From: Polyangium sp. 15x6
GTDB taxonomy: Bacteria > Myxococcota_A > Polyangia > Polyangiales > Polyangiaceae
DNA: 64,000 bases
Assembly: GCF_029960785.1 (NCBI RefSeq)
Contig: NZ_JASBQE010000016.1
Coordinates: 105,277-169,276, forward strand
Reading direction: 5' to 3'
Of the stretch, positions 1-8,229 are shown one piece after another (the stretch's first letter is position 1; each line of letters opens with the position of its first letter). The notes beneath the pieces were generated by a model. The model saw only the letters and a program-made list of their open reading frames with translations. It was not told the origin of the DNA and did not search any database. Position numbers and translations under genes: made by a program.

Positions 1-1
1 C

Positions 2-328
2 ATGGATGCCGGCTCGGTGGTCAACCAGGACCGCGCCCGCGCGCAGATGGAGGGCTCGGTGGTCATGGGGATCAGCAATGCGTTCTTCGGCGGGATCACC
101 ATGAAGGGCGGCAGGGCGGAGCAATCGAACTTCCGGGACGCGCGGATCGCGCGGATCGGTGAGGTCCCGCGAAAGATCCACGTGGACCTCGTGCCGAGCG
201 ACGGGCCTCCGTGCGGCGTGGGCGAGCCGGGCGTGCCGCCGGTGGGCCCGGCGCTGGCGAATGCGGTGTTCGCCTTGACGGGCAAACGCATCCGCGAGGT
301 GCCGATCGTGCGGGGGCTCTTCGCGTAG
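2..328 (+). CDS. Molybdenum hydroxylase large subunit, C-terminal fragment (cut by window edge)
   Basis: This is the last ~108 residues of a protein that begins left of the window; the first in-frame ATG at 2 is probably internal. The segment CGVGEPGVPPVGPALANA followed by a TGKRIRxxPI ending is characteristic of the C-terminus of isoquinoline 1-oxidoreductase beta / aldehyde oxidoreductase subunits of the xanthine dehydrogenase family. These carry molybdopterin-cytosine dinucleotide and hydroxylate N-heterocycles or aldehydes. The E-P-G-V-P-P segment falls where the active-site glutamate of this family lies. The substrate cannot be read from this fragment, and partner subunits (2Fe-2S small subunit) would lie outside the window. 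No functional link to the neighbouring genes is evident. Confidence 0.75.
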   Translation: MDAGSVVNQDRARAQMEGSVVMGISNAFFGGITMKGGRAEQSNFRDARIARIGEVPRKIHVDLVPSDGPPCGVGEPGVPPVGPALANAVFALTGKRIREVPIVRGLFA

Positions 329-333
329 GCGCG

Positions 334-915
334 TTACTCGACGGCGCCGAGGAGGTTGCCCGAAGGGTCGACCTCCTCGATGAGCTTTCGCACGTCGCGC
401 TCCGAGGGCGCGATGGCGAGGGGATACCCTCCCCCAGGCATGCTCAGGGACACCATGTTGAAATGGGAGGTCGAGACCGAGACGACCTGCTTGTTTCGAA
501 TGCGGGACTCGGCCTCCGCCCAGGAGATCTCTTCGATGTCGTCCCGGTAGAGGAACCTGAGCTCCTCGCGGGGGAACTGCGCCATGAGCTTGGCCAGGTC
601 GCCGAGCCTGGGCGCGGTGGTGTAGTGTTTCTGGCCCTCCCTCTTGACCACGTACACGCGGCGGGTCCGGGTCCCGAGCACGCGGTCGACCGCCTGACTC
701 TGGATGAGCGTGACCACCTCGGACCAGGGAATCTCGGTGTAATTGGGCGGGAGCCACGGAGGCGGTGAACGAAGGGGCGCCGCGGCCGCCCCGATGCCCG
801 CGGAAGCGCGTTTCGGCTCCTCCGGCCCCAGGTCCTTGCACCCGAGCAGCAAGAGGAGCCCGCTCGCCGCGACGAGCATGCGCCGAGGCGAGGGCGCGAG
901 GTCCAGGAACGCCAT
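334..915 (-). CDS. Lipoprotein with two FtsH-extracellular-like repeats, hypothetical
   Basis: A 193-residue secreted lipoprotein. Residues 12-26 form a short hydrophobic signal ending in lipobox LLLGC (Cys26). After an Ala/Pro linker there are two related units, about residues 60-115 and 128-183. Each has the pattern I-x-W-S/A-E-x-x-x-x-I, then V-x-x-V, a short strand pair, an aliphatic-x-A-P turn, and a terminal helix with D-L/V-x-K-L. This resembles the extracytoplasmic FtsH_ext domain that precedes the protease's second membrane helix, but there is no AAA or protease part. It converges with the molybdenum hydroxylase fragment, ending 5 bp from it. Function is unknown; the FtsH_ext likeness is pattern recognition only. 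Confidence 0.7.
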   Translation of the reverse strand: MAFLDLAPSPRRMLVAASGLLLLLGCKDLGPEEPKRASAGIGAAAAPLRSPPPWLPPNYTEIPWSEVVTLIQSQAVDRVLGTRTRRVYVVKREGQKHYTTAPRLGDLAKLMAQFPREELRFLYRDDIEEISWAEAESRIRNKQVVSVSTSHFNMVSLSMPGGGYPLAIAPSERDVRKLIEEVDPSGNLLGAVE

Positions 916-994
916 GCCTCAGCTTGCCAGGCCTGTCGCCCCGGTGGCAAGCGCCCGGGATGCCGAGGGGCGCGATCCGGGCTAGGAAATCCGC

Positions 995-2407
995 ATGGCG
1001 CACGTCCTCGTGATCGATGTCGGCAGCTCGTCGGTGCGCGCCGCCATTTGTGACGGGAGCGCGCGTATCCACCGCGAAACGGCCGAGCCATATGCCTTCA
1101 CGGTAGCCGCGGACGGCACCGCGGAGGTGGATGCGCGGAAGCTGCGCGCGTCCGTCGAAGGGTGCGTCGACCGGATCGTGACGGACGCGCCGCCGATCGA
1201 GGCGGTCGCGATGGCGACGTTCGTGGGGAATTTGCTCGGCGTGGATGCCCAAAACCAGCCCGTGACGCCCGTGTTCACGTATGCCGACACCCGCCCGGCC
1301 GCGGATGTCGAGGCATTGCGGACCGAGGTCGACGCGGCACATCTGGTTCAGGCGACGGGCTGCCCGCTGCATACGGCATATCACCCCGCGCGCCTGCGCT
1401 GGTATGCTCGGAGCGGGCGGATCATGCCTGCGACGTGGCTCGATTTCGGCACGTATCTCCATCGCGCCTGGTTCGGCCGGGAGGTCCCGTGCAGCTCTTC
1501 GGTCGCCTCGTGGAGTGGCCTGCTCGACCGCACATCCGGGAGCTTTTCGACCGAATGGCTGCGCATTCTCGGGCTCGCGCCGGAAAAGCTCCCACCCGTG
1601 GCCGGCTCTCGGCATGTCGAGATGGGCCTCGCGCCCGCTCATGCGCAGCGCTGGCCCGCGCTCCGCGACGCGCCGTTTCTCCCGGCCATCGGGGACGGCG
1701 CGGCGGCGCACGTCGGCAGCGGCGCGATTTCGCCTCGAAGCACGTCGCTGACCGTCGGGACGACGGCGGCCTTGCGGCAGATGCGCGTCGCGGAGAGGCC
1801 GCCGTGCCCCGTGCCGAAGGGGCTCTGGGCCTATCGCATCGACGAGACACGCGAGCTCATCGGAGGCGCCACGAGCGAAGGGGGCAATGCCCACGCCTGG
1901 GCGCGCGCGCATCTGAAGCTCGACGACGAGCCGCTCGTGTTCGGCGCGCCCTTCGCGCACGGGCTCACCGTTTTGCCCATGTTCGCGGGAGAACGCAGCC
2001 CCGGCTATCGGCCGGATGCCACGGCCACCTTGCATGGCTTGCGGCTCTCCACGACCCCACGTGACATCGTGCAGGCCTTGTACGAATCGATCGCTTTGCG
2101 GCTCGCGCAGATCCACGACGCGCTTGGCGGCAGCGACGCACTGTACGCTGGAGGCGGCGCGCTCTCCGCCTCCCCCGCCTGGGCCCAGATGTTCGCGGAC
2201 GCGATGCAGACGCCCGTGCATTTCATGGGCGACGAGGCCACGATGCGCGGCGCGGCCATGCTGGCGCTGGAAGCGCGGGGCCTGGGATCCCTCGCATCAC
2301 TCGCCCCATCCGCGTCCCGGATCTTCGAGCCGCGGCGGGAGGTCGCCGAGATCTATCGGGCCGCGAAGGAGCGGCAGATCGAGCTTTATCGAAGGCTTTA
2401 TTCGTGA
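995..2407 (+). CDS. FGGY-family carbohydrate kinase, gluconokinase-like
   Basis: A 470-residue ATP-dependent sugar/sugar-acid kinase of normal family length. The N-terminal actin-like domain opens with the phosphate-1 motif IDVGSSS (residues 7-13). A DG pair near residue 233 supplies the likely catalytic Asp, and GTTAALRQ (about 254) is the phosphate-2 motif. The segment F-T-Y-A-D-T-R and the T-G-C-P-x-H element look more like gluconokinases than xylulo- or glycerokinases, but this is by eye. AGGAAAT 5 bp upstream supports the ATG at 995. It faces the inositol-oxygenase-like gene tail to tail. In this setting it could phosphorylate D-gluconate to 6-phosphogluconate at the end of the uronate route; xylulokinase is the alternative. 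Confidence 0.8.
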   Translation: MAHVLVIDVGSSSVRAAICDGSARIHRETAEPYAFTVAADGTAEVDARKLRASVEGCVDRIVTDAPPIEAVAMATFVGNLLGVDAQNQPVTPVFTYADTRPAADVEALRTEVDAAHLVQATGCPLHTAYHPARLRWYARSGRIMPATWLDFGTYLHRAWFGREVPCSSSVASWSGLLDRTSGSFSTEWLRILGLAPEKLPPVAGSRHVEMGLAPAHAQRWPALRDAPFLPAIGDGAAAHVGSGAISPRSTSLTVGTTAALRQMRVAERPPCPVPKGLWAYRIDETRELIGGATSEGGNAHAWARAHLKLDDEPLVFGAPFAHGLTVLPMFAGERSPGYRPDATATLHGLRLSTTPRDIVQALYESIALRLAQIHDALGGSDALYAGGGALSASPAWAQMFADAMQTPVHFMGDEATMRGAAMLALEARGLGSLASLAPSASRIFEPRREVAEIYRAAKERQIELYRRLYS

Positions 2408-2461
2408 GCCGGGCGCACGGGGCCACCGCTTCGGGGCAGCCCCCTGCCCTCTTTCAGCGAA

Positions 2462-3301
2462 TCACCAGCGGAGCTCGGCGGGGAGATACTTCGCGATGAG
2501 GTCCTGGTAATAGGGCCTGAGCTTCGCCACGTCCGGCGGCGCGTCGGCCTTCGAGTAGAGATCGTACGGGTTGAACCGCCGCACCCACTCCATCATCTGC
2601 CGATCCTGCTCGTTCATCAGGTGCCCATAGGCGCCCTCGCGGTGGGCCGCGTAAAACGAGTGATACCGGATCATGTACTGGGCCTCGATCGGCAGGTAAT
2701 CCTTCACCACGTGGTAAAGGTATTCGTCGTGCCCCCACGACATGTGGACCTTCGAGAGCCCCGCGCCCTCCTCGTAAACCCCGCACGGCGTCTGGTAGAG
2801 CGGGTCTTGCCGATCCGGGTTCTTCGCGAAGAGCTCGGGGAAGACGATCCGGTCCGAGAACGCGCAGCCCACGGGGAACGTGTCGCCCACGACGGCCCAT
2901 TGCGGCTCGCCCCAAAGGCAAAGCGCCTTGCCGGCGTCGTGAATGAGCGCCGTCAGGATGAACCACGGAGGCTGATCGTCGCGCCGCGCCGCCTCCGCGG
3001 ACTGGAGCGCGTGCGCGATCTGCGACTGCTCCGTGTCCGGATCGCTGTCGTCGACCAGCCGATCGAGCAGCTCGAGCACCTCCCACATGTCTGCCCGGCG
3101 CCGATCCAGGCTCAGGTATTGCCGCTTCTTGTCCTCGACGAACGAGAGCGTCTGGTTCTCGTGGTTCAGCCGGTAAAGCTCCTTGACGCTGGGCCTCGCC
3201 TCGGCGCGGTAATCGCGAAACTCCGAGGTTTCCTTCTTCCCTGTCGTGGCGGCTGCTCGTTTCCCGTCATGGATCTGCCCAAGGTGCTCGGTCACGCTCA
3301 T
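2462..3301 (-). CDS. Inositol oxygenase (MIOX) family protein
   Basis: A 279-residue protein close to the length of animal and fungal MIOX (~285). Family hallmarks are visible: an F-R-D-Y start region, the L-N-H-E-N-Q-T segment, a central HD pair in L-I-H-D-A-G-K (about residues 120-121), W-G-H-D-E-Y (about 190) and Y-H-S-F-Y (about 213). These supply the histidine/aspartate ligands of the di-iron centre. MIOX uses O2 to cleave myo-inositol to D-glucuronate in the cytoplasm. The ATG at 3301 was chosen because residues upstream in the same frame are antisense to the transporter gene. It is divergent from the ABC importer with under 90 bp between starts, consistent with a shared control region, and near uronate-metabolising genes. 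Confidence 0.88.
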   Translation of the reverse strand: MSVTEHLGQIHDGKRAAATTGKKETSEFRDYRAEARPSVKELYRLNHENQTLSFVEDKKRQYLSLDRRRADMWEVLELLDRLVDDSDPDTEQSQIAHALQSAEAARRDDQPPWFILTALIHDAGKALCLWGEPQWAVVGDTFPVGCAFSDRIVFPELFAKNPDRQDPLYQTPCGVYEEGAGLSKVHMSWGHDEYLYHVVKDYLPIEAQYMIRYHSFYAAHREGAYGHLMNEQDRQMMEWVRRFNPYDLYSKADAPPDVAKLRPYYQDLIAKYLPAELRW

Positions 3302-3388
3302 TGTCCAGGGCAATAGCGCGGCGGTCCGGGCGGCGCTAGGATTCTCGAAAGGTCGCGGCGCAGGGGGCTCCGCGAGGAAATGGGGAAC

Positions 3389-4384
3389 ATGAAAAGAGAG
3401 CTCTCCGCCCGCCGCCCTGCGTTGTGGATGCTCCTCGGCTGCCTCGTCGCCCTCGTCGCCGTCGCGTGCGGCAGGGGCGAGCACGCGAGCGCGACCACGC
3501 GCGATTCGAGCGTCGAGGCGCGTGTCGCGGTCGTCACCCACGGCCAGGCCTCCGATCCATTCTGGTCCGTGGTGAAGAACGGAATCGACCAGGCGGCGAA
3601 GGACATGGGCGTCAAGGTCACGTACCAGGCGCCCCAGACCTTCGACATGGTCGCGATGAGCCGCCTCATCGACGCCGAGGTCGCCCGCAAGCCGAGCGGC
3701 CTCATCGTCTCCGTGCCGGATCCCAGCGCCCTCGCGCGTTCACTCCTGGCCGCCCGAGACGCCGGAATCCCCGTCATCAGCATCAACGCCGGCGGCGCAG
3801 AGGCGCGCAAGATGGGCGCGCTCTTGCATATCGGCCAGAGCGAATACGACGCCGGGAAAGCAGGCGGCGAGCGCATGGCGAAGGAGGGCGTACGCCACGC
3901 GATCTGCGTGAATCACGAGGTCGGCAACATCTCCCAGGACGAGCGTTGCCGCGGCTTCCTCGACGCGCTCGAAAAGGCGGGGGGCAAGGGCCGCGTGCTC
4001 GCGGTGAACGCCACGAGCCCCACCGACACGCAGCAAAAAATCATGGCCGCGTTGACGCCCGACGTGGATGGCATTTTCACGCTGGGCCCGCCGGGCGTGC
4101 ACCCGGCCCTCGCCGGCCTCCGGCAAGCGAACCGGCTCGGCGCGGTCAAGGTCGCGACCTTCGATCTTTCGCCCGATGTCCTCGCGGCGGTCCGCGACGG
4201 GCAGATCTCGTTCGCCATCGATCAGCAGCAATATTTGCAAGGCTATCTCTCCGTCGTCCTGCTCGCGCAATACACGCGGCACGGCCTGCTCCCCGCGGCG
4301 GAGGCCATCCCCACGGGGCCCTCGTTCGTCACGAAGGAGAACGCGGCGTCCGTGATCGACGCGAGCAAGAAAGGCATTCGTTAG
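3389..4384 (+). CDS. Sugar/inositol ABC importer, substrate-binding protein
   Basis: A periplasmic-binding protein of the Peripla_BP_4 (ribose/galactose/inositol) fold, 331 residues. It has an N-terminal lipoprotein-type signal with candidate lipidation cysteines at 18 (LLGC) and 27 (AVAC). The mature part begins with an A-V-V-T-H-G strand, then [11 protein letters not shown], the usual start of this family. The ATG at 3389 lies 9 nt after GAGGAA; another ATG at 3380 directly abuts that Shine-Dalgarno and is less likely. The permease starts 2 bp after the stop, so the three importer genes form one operon. The ligand is inferred to be myo-inositol or another simple polyol/sugar because of the divergent MIOX gene. 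Confidence 0.85.
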   Translation: MKRELSARRPALWMLLGCLVALVAVACGRGEHASATTRDSSVEARVAVVTHGQASDPFWSVVKNGIDQAAKDMGVKVTYQAPQTFDMVAMSRLIDAEVARKPSGLIVSVPDPSALARSLLAARDAGIPVISINAGGAEARKMGALLHIGQSEYDAGKAGGERMAKEGVRHAICVNHEVGNISQDERCRGFLDALEKAGGKGRVLAVNATSPTDTQQKIMAALTPDVDGIFTLGPPGVHPALAGLRQANRLGAVKVATFDLSPDVLAAVRDGQISFAIDQQQYLQGYLSVVLLAQYTRHGLLPAAEAIPTGPSFVTKENAASVIDASKKGIR

Positions 4385-4386
4385 TC

Positions 4387-5376
4387 GTGTCCGCGCGCAA
4401 TTGGCTCGTCCGCCCCGAGCTCGGCGTCGTTGCCGCGGTGGTGGCCGCATGGCTCTTTTTTGCCGTCACCGCGGGTGACTCCGGGTTTTTGACCCTCTCC
4501 GGCACGGCGAGTTACCTCGCGATCGCCGCCGAGCTCGGCATCCTGGCCGCGCCCGTCGCGCTGCTCATGATCGCGGGCGAGTTCGATCTCTCCATTGGCT
4601 CGACCATGGCCGCGAGCGGAATGACCATCGCGCTTTGCACGACCGAGCTCGGCTGGCCGTTATGGGCCGGGATCGCGGCGGCCGCTGCGCTCGCGGTCTG
4701 CGTGGGCCTCGTCAATGGCCTCATCGTGACTCGCACGCGCCTGCCTTCGTTCATCGTCACCCTCGGCACGCTCTTCATCCTGGCCGGCGGCACGATTGGC
4801 ACGACCCGCCTCATCACCGGACGAACCCAGGTGGGCGGACTCGAGGACGCGGGCGGATTCGGCACGGCGCAGAAGCTCTTCGCCGGGCAGATCGGGCCTT
4901 TTTCGATCACCCTGCTCTGGTGGTTGGGCCTCACCGCGCTCGCCACGTGGGTCCTCGTGCGCACGCGCCCGGGAAACTGGATCTTTGCGGTTGGCGGAGC
5001 CCCGGACGCCGCGCGCCGGCTGGGGATTCCGGTCGACCGCGTCAAGATCCTTCTTTTCATGACCACCGCGCTCGCCGCGTGCCTGGTCGCCACGTTTCAG
5101 ACCGTGCAATTCCGCGGCACCGACGTTTTGCGTGGCACGGGCAAGGAGCTCGAAGCCATTCTCGCCGCGGTCCTCGGCGGCACGCTGCTCACGGGCGGCC
5201 GCGGCTCCGTCGTGGGCGCGGCCTGCGGCGCATTGCTCTTCGGCATGGTGCAGCAGGGCATCGTGTTTTCGGGCGTGGACTCGGACTGGTACAAGGTCTT
5301 TCTCGGCGCGGTCCTGATCCTGGCGGTGCTCCTGAACAGCTCCGTCCAGATGCGCGCGGCGGAGGCGCGGCGATGA
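4387..5376 (+). CDS. Sugar/inositol ABC importer, permease
   Basis: A 329-residue inner-membrane permease of the BPD_transp_2 (RbsC-like) family. It has about ten hydrophobic segments and the conserved G-E-F-D-L-S-I-G-S signature near residues 60-68. A second conserved block, G-x-G-x-E-L-E-A-I-x-A-x-V-L-G-G, falls near 255-270. The GTG at 4387, two bases after the stop of the binding protein, is the natural start; in-frame sequence upstream is merely a shadow of the binding-protein gene. Its TGA overlaps the ATG of the ATPase gene (ATGA), indicating translational coupling. It would form the membrane channel of a RbsABC-type importer; the ligand is inferred from neighbours. Confidence 0.87.
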   Translation: MSARNWLVRPELGVVAAVVAAWLFFAVTAGDSGFLTLSGTASYLAIAAELGILAAPVALLMIAGEFDLSIGSTMAASGMTIALCTTELGWPLWAGIAAAAALAVCVGLVNGLIVTRTRLPSFIVTLGTLFILAGGTIGTTRLITGRTQVGGLEDAGGFGTAQKLFAGQIGPFSITLLWWLGLTALATWVLVRTRPGNWIFAVGGAPDAARRLGIPVDRVKILLFMTTALAACLVATFQTVQFRGTDVLRGTGKELEAILAAVLGGTLLTGGRGSVVGAACGALLFGMVQQGIVFSGVDSDWYKVFLGAVLILAVLLNSSVQMRAAEARR

Positions 5377-6167
5377 GCCACGAGACGAATGGCAAGGCAC
5401 CGATCCTCGAAGCGGATCACATCACCAAGCGGTTCGGCCGCATCACCGCGCTCGAGGATGTCTCGATGCGCGTGTATGCGAGCGAGATCCTGTGCGTCCT
5501 CGGGGACAATGGCGCCGGCAAATCGACGCTCATCAAGACGCTTTCGGGCGTCCATCCGCCGGACGAGGGGCGCCTGCTCGTGGACGGCGAGCCCGTGCGA
5601 TTCTCCTCGCCGCGGGACGCCCTCGCCCGCGGCATTGCCACCGTCTACCAGGACCTCGCGATGGTCCCGATGCTCTCGGTCGTGCGCAATTTCTTCCTCG
5701 GCGCCGAGCCCACGCGGGGCGTGGGGCCGCTCAGGCGGCTCGATTTGCGCGAGGGCGAGGAGGTGGTGCGCGCCGAGCTGAAACGAATGGGGGTCGAGCT
5801 GCGCGACATGTCGGTGCCCGTCTCGGCGCTCTCGGGCGGACAACGCCAGGCGCTCGCGATTGCGCGGGCGATCCATTTCGGCGCGCGGGTGCTCGTGCTC
5901 GACGAGCCGACGTCCGCGCTCGGCGTGAAGCAGGCGGGCATCGTCCTCCGGTACGTGATGGAGGCGCGAACGCGGGGGTGCGGCGTCATTCTCATCACGC
6001 ACAACCCGCACCACGCGCACATGGTCGGGGATCGATTCACCATTCTGAGCCGGGGCCGCTGCGAGGGGACGTTCACCAAGGCGGAGATCTCGCGGGACGA
6101 GCTGGTGCGGCGCATGGCGGGCGGCGAAGAGCTCGAGCAGCTCCAGCACGAGCTCCGCGCCTCATGA
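5373..6167 (+). CDS. Sugar/inositol ABC importer, ATP-binding protein (single nucleotide-binding domain)
   Basis: A 264-residue ABC ATPase. Walker A is GDNGAGKST (about residues 44-52), the Q-loop is in the V-Y-Q-D segment, the signature is LSGGQ, Walker B is [11 protein letters not shown], and the switch histidine is in L-I-T-H-N. RbsA-type importers often use a double-length ATPase; here there is one nucleotide-binding domain, so it would act as a homodimer, as in the FrcA-like half-size versions. Its ATG overlaps the permease stop. The gene ends in a 6-bp tail-to-tail overlap with the LarA-type gene. Confidence 0.87.
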   Translation: MSHETNGKAPILEADHITKRFGRITALEDVSMRVYASEILCVLGDNGAGKSTLIKTLSGVHPPDEGRLLVDGEPVRFSSPRDALARGIATVYQDLAMVPMLSVVRNFFLGAEPTRGVGPLRRLDLREGEEVVRAELKRMGVELRDMSVPVSALSGGQRQALAIARAIHFGARVLVLDEPTSALGVKQAGIVLRYVMEARTRGCGVILITHNPHHAHMVGDRFTILSRGRCEGTFTKAEISRDELVRRMAGGEELEQLQHELRAS

Positions 6168-7415
6168 CCGATAAAGCACCTCGCCCGCGTTCCGCACGAG
6201 CAGGATCCCCTCGTCTTCCCGCCCCTCCCACGCCGCCGGCTCGATCCCTCGGGGATCGGCGAAGCCCAGGTTGATCCGACGGCAGCGCTCTTCCGGGATG
6301 CCCGTTGCGAGCGTCACCTGGATGCGCGGCCGTTCTCCCTGCTCTGCGTCGTAGCTGCCCGCGCCTTTCACGTGGGTGCTGTGCGCGAGGATGGAGAGGG
6401 GGACCGTGCGGAAATGGTCCCATTGCGCGAGGAAATAATCCCGCACGTGGTAGCCCACCCGATCGATGAGCGCGCCGTGGGTGAACGAGACCTCGGCCAG
6501 GTGCGGCGCGTAAATGATCACCTCGCCGCCGTCCTCGATCACGGGCTCCGTCTTGTACATCGCCTTGGCCGCGGTCCAGAGGTCCTCGTATTTCGTCGAG
6601 GGGAGCGAGAGTACGCGCTCGTAGCGCCGCTTCGTGTGGACGATGTTGAGAGCATTCGAGAGATCGGCCGCCGCGCTCCACGCCTCCGCGTGCGGGCCGA
6701 CGTAAAGCCCGTGGAGATCCGCTCCGCGGAGCACGAGGGCCGCGCAGTGCACGGGCACCGGCACGAATTCGGCCGCGCGGTGGATCACCCGCCGGACCAT
6801 CGTATCCTTGACGCCGATCGTCGACATGCTCGTCGAGAGCGCCCCGAGCCAGTGGGTCGTGTCGATGATCTCGCGCCCCGCGATGCCCGGGAACAGATAC
6901 TTGGCGCCCCCGGAAAAACCCACCACCTCGTGCGGGAACACCGGGCCGCAGATCAGGATCCGATCGTAGTCGAAGATCCTGCGATTGATCCTCACCTCGG
7001 TCGCGACGGCGAGCAGCCCGCCGGTCAGGCGCGCCATCTCGTCCTCGCCGATCACGCCGATGGTCGCCAGCGCTCCCGGATCGCTCCACGCGTGATTGAA
7101 GATCGAGGTCCGCCCATCGCCGCGCCCCGGCGCGTCTTTCCCGACGAGCTTTTCGATGGCGGATTCATCCATCGGCGGATGTGTGCCGAGCGCTATCAAA
7201 TAATCGAGGCGCGAGACACGTCCGGCGAGGAGCGTATGGAGGAGCCGAAACACGAGCGGGATCGGCGCCGTGCGGGTCGCGTCGGGGATGATGACGAGGA
7301 GCCGTTTGCCCGTGAGCGGGAGCGTGGCGAGCGCCTCGTCGAGGATCCGGTGGACGGCCTCGTCCGGGAGGGTTTGCCCGGGAGAACCCTGGCCGATCAG
7401 CATTTCATACCCCAC
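6162..7415 (-). CDS. LarA-superfamily (nickel-pincer) racemase/epimerase homologue
   Basis: A 417-residue protein of the DUF2088/LarA superfamily. Seen: [10 protein letters not shown] (42-51), G-T-H-P (77-80), N-H-A-W (107-110), and H162 followed ten residues later by K172 in [13 protein letters not shown]. The H-to-K spacing equals that of the catalytic His174 and cofactor-bearing Lys184 of Lactobacillus LarA. LarA enzymes racemise or epimerise the carbon alpha to a carboxylate using a nickel-pincer nucleotide. It is the last gene of a uronate operon, overlapping the SDR gene by 11 bp, so a sugar-acid C2 epimerase is more likely than lactate racemase. The cofactor genes larB/C/E are not in this window. 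Confidence 0.83.
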   Translation of the reverse strand: MGYEMLIGQGSPGQTLPDEAVHRILDEALATLPLTGKRLLVIIPDATRTAPIPLVFRLLHTLLAGRVSRLDYLIALGTHPPMDESAIEKLVGKDAPGRGDGRTSIFNHAWSDPGALATIGVIGEDEMARLTGGLLAVATEVRINRRIFDYDRILICGPVFPHEVVGFSGGAKYLFPGIAGREIIDTTHWLGALSTSMSTIGVKDTMVRRVIHRAAEFVPVPVHCAALVLRGADLHGLYVGPHAEAWSAAADLSNALNIVHTKRRYERVLSLPSTKYEDLWTAAKAMYKTEPVIEDGGEVIIYAPHLAEVSFTHGALIDRVGYHVRDYFLAQWDHFRTVPLSILAHSTHVKGAGSYDAEQGERPRIQVTLATGIPEERCRRINLGFADPRGIEPAAWEGREDEGILLVRNAGEVLYRS

Positions 7416-8229
7416 TCTGGGCGGAGAACCCGCCGTCCACCGGCAAGACCACCCCCGTCACGAAGGTCGACGCCGGGCTCACCAGGAAAAGCAGCGCGCC
7501 GGCGAGATCCTCCGGCGCGCCCATCCGCGCCATGGGCGTGTGCGAGACGATCACCCTGCCCCGCTCGGTGAGCGTGCTCGTCGCGGGATCGGTGAGCAAA
7601 AATCGATTTTGTTCGGTGAGGAAAAACCCTGGCGCGAGCGCGTTGACGCGGATGTGGGGGCCGTAGGTCTGGGCCATGTGCACCGCGAGCCAGCGGGTCA
7701 GGTTGACGACGGCGGCCTTCGCCGCGCCATACGCGGCCACGCGCGTGAGCGGGCGATCGGCGCTCATGGACGTGATGTTCACGATGCTTCCCCGGCCCCG
7801 CGCGGCCATGCCGCGTCCGAAGACCTGGCAGGGCCGGAGCGTTCCTTGCACGTTCAGATCGAAGACCGCGCCGAACCCCGCCGGATCCAGCTCGAACAGG
7901 CTCCGATCCGGCCCGATCGTGGCCTTCGGGTGATTGCCACCGGCCCCGTTCACGAGAATGGTCACCGGGCCGAGCGTGGCCTCGATGTGCCGCGCCGCCG
8001 CTTCGAGCGCCTCGTGATCGAGCACGTCGCACGGCGCGGCGAGCGCCTCGCCCCCTTCCGCGCGGATCGAATTCACCAGGGCCTCGCACGGCTCGCGCCG
8101 CCGCCCCATCACGGCCACGAACGCGCCCGCCGCGGCGAGCGTGCGGCAAAACGTGGATCCGAGCACGCCGCTGCCTCCCGTGACGACCGCCACTTCACCG
8201 CGAATGTCGAACAACGTCGCTGGATTCAT
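7405..8229 (-). CDS. uxuB: SDR oxidoreductase, UxuB-type D-mannonate oxidoreductase
   Basis: A 274-residue classical short-chain dehydrogenase. The cofactor motif T-G-G-S-G-V-L-G is near residue 18 and the catalytic triad sits in S-M-S...Y-G-A-A-K. The segment V-N-G-A-G-G-N-H-P-K-A-T is typical of the Gram-positive-type D-mannonate oxidoreductase (fructuronate reductase), an SDR unrelated to E. coli UxuB. It would reduce D-fructuronate to D-mannonate with NAD(P)H. The ATG at 8229 overlaps the uxaC stop by 4 bp (ATGA), so it is the second gene of a coupled uxaC - SDR - larA-like operon. The symbol reflects function by context rather than E. coli orthology. Confidence 0.78.
   Translation of the reverse strand: MNPATLFDIRGEVAVVTGGSGVLGSTFCRTLAAAGAFVAVMGRRREPCEALVNSIRAEGGEALAAPCDVLDHEALEAAARHIEATLGPVTILVNGAGGNHPKATIGPDRSLFELDPAGFGAVFDLNVQGTLRPCQVFGRGMAARGRGSIVNITSMSADRPLTRVAAYGAAKAAVVNLTRWLAVHMAQTYGPHIRVNALAPGFFLTEQNRFLLTDPATSTLTERGRVIVSHTPMARMGAPEDLAGALLFLVSPASTFVTGVVLPVDGGFSAQSGV

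Noticed and set aside
3424..4386. N-terminal extension of the ABC permease through the binding-protein gene
   Set aside because: The extended part is Arg-rich out-of-frame translation of the binding protein; the GTG at 4387 gives a normal permease start.
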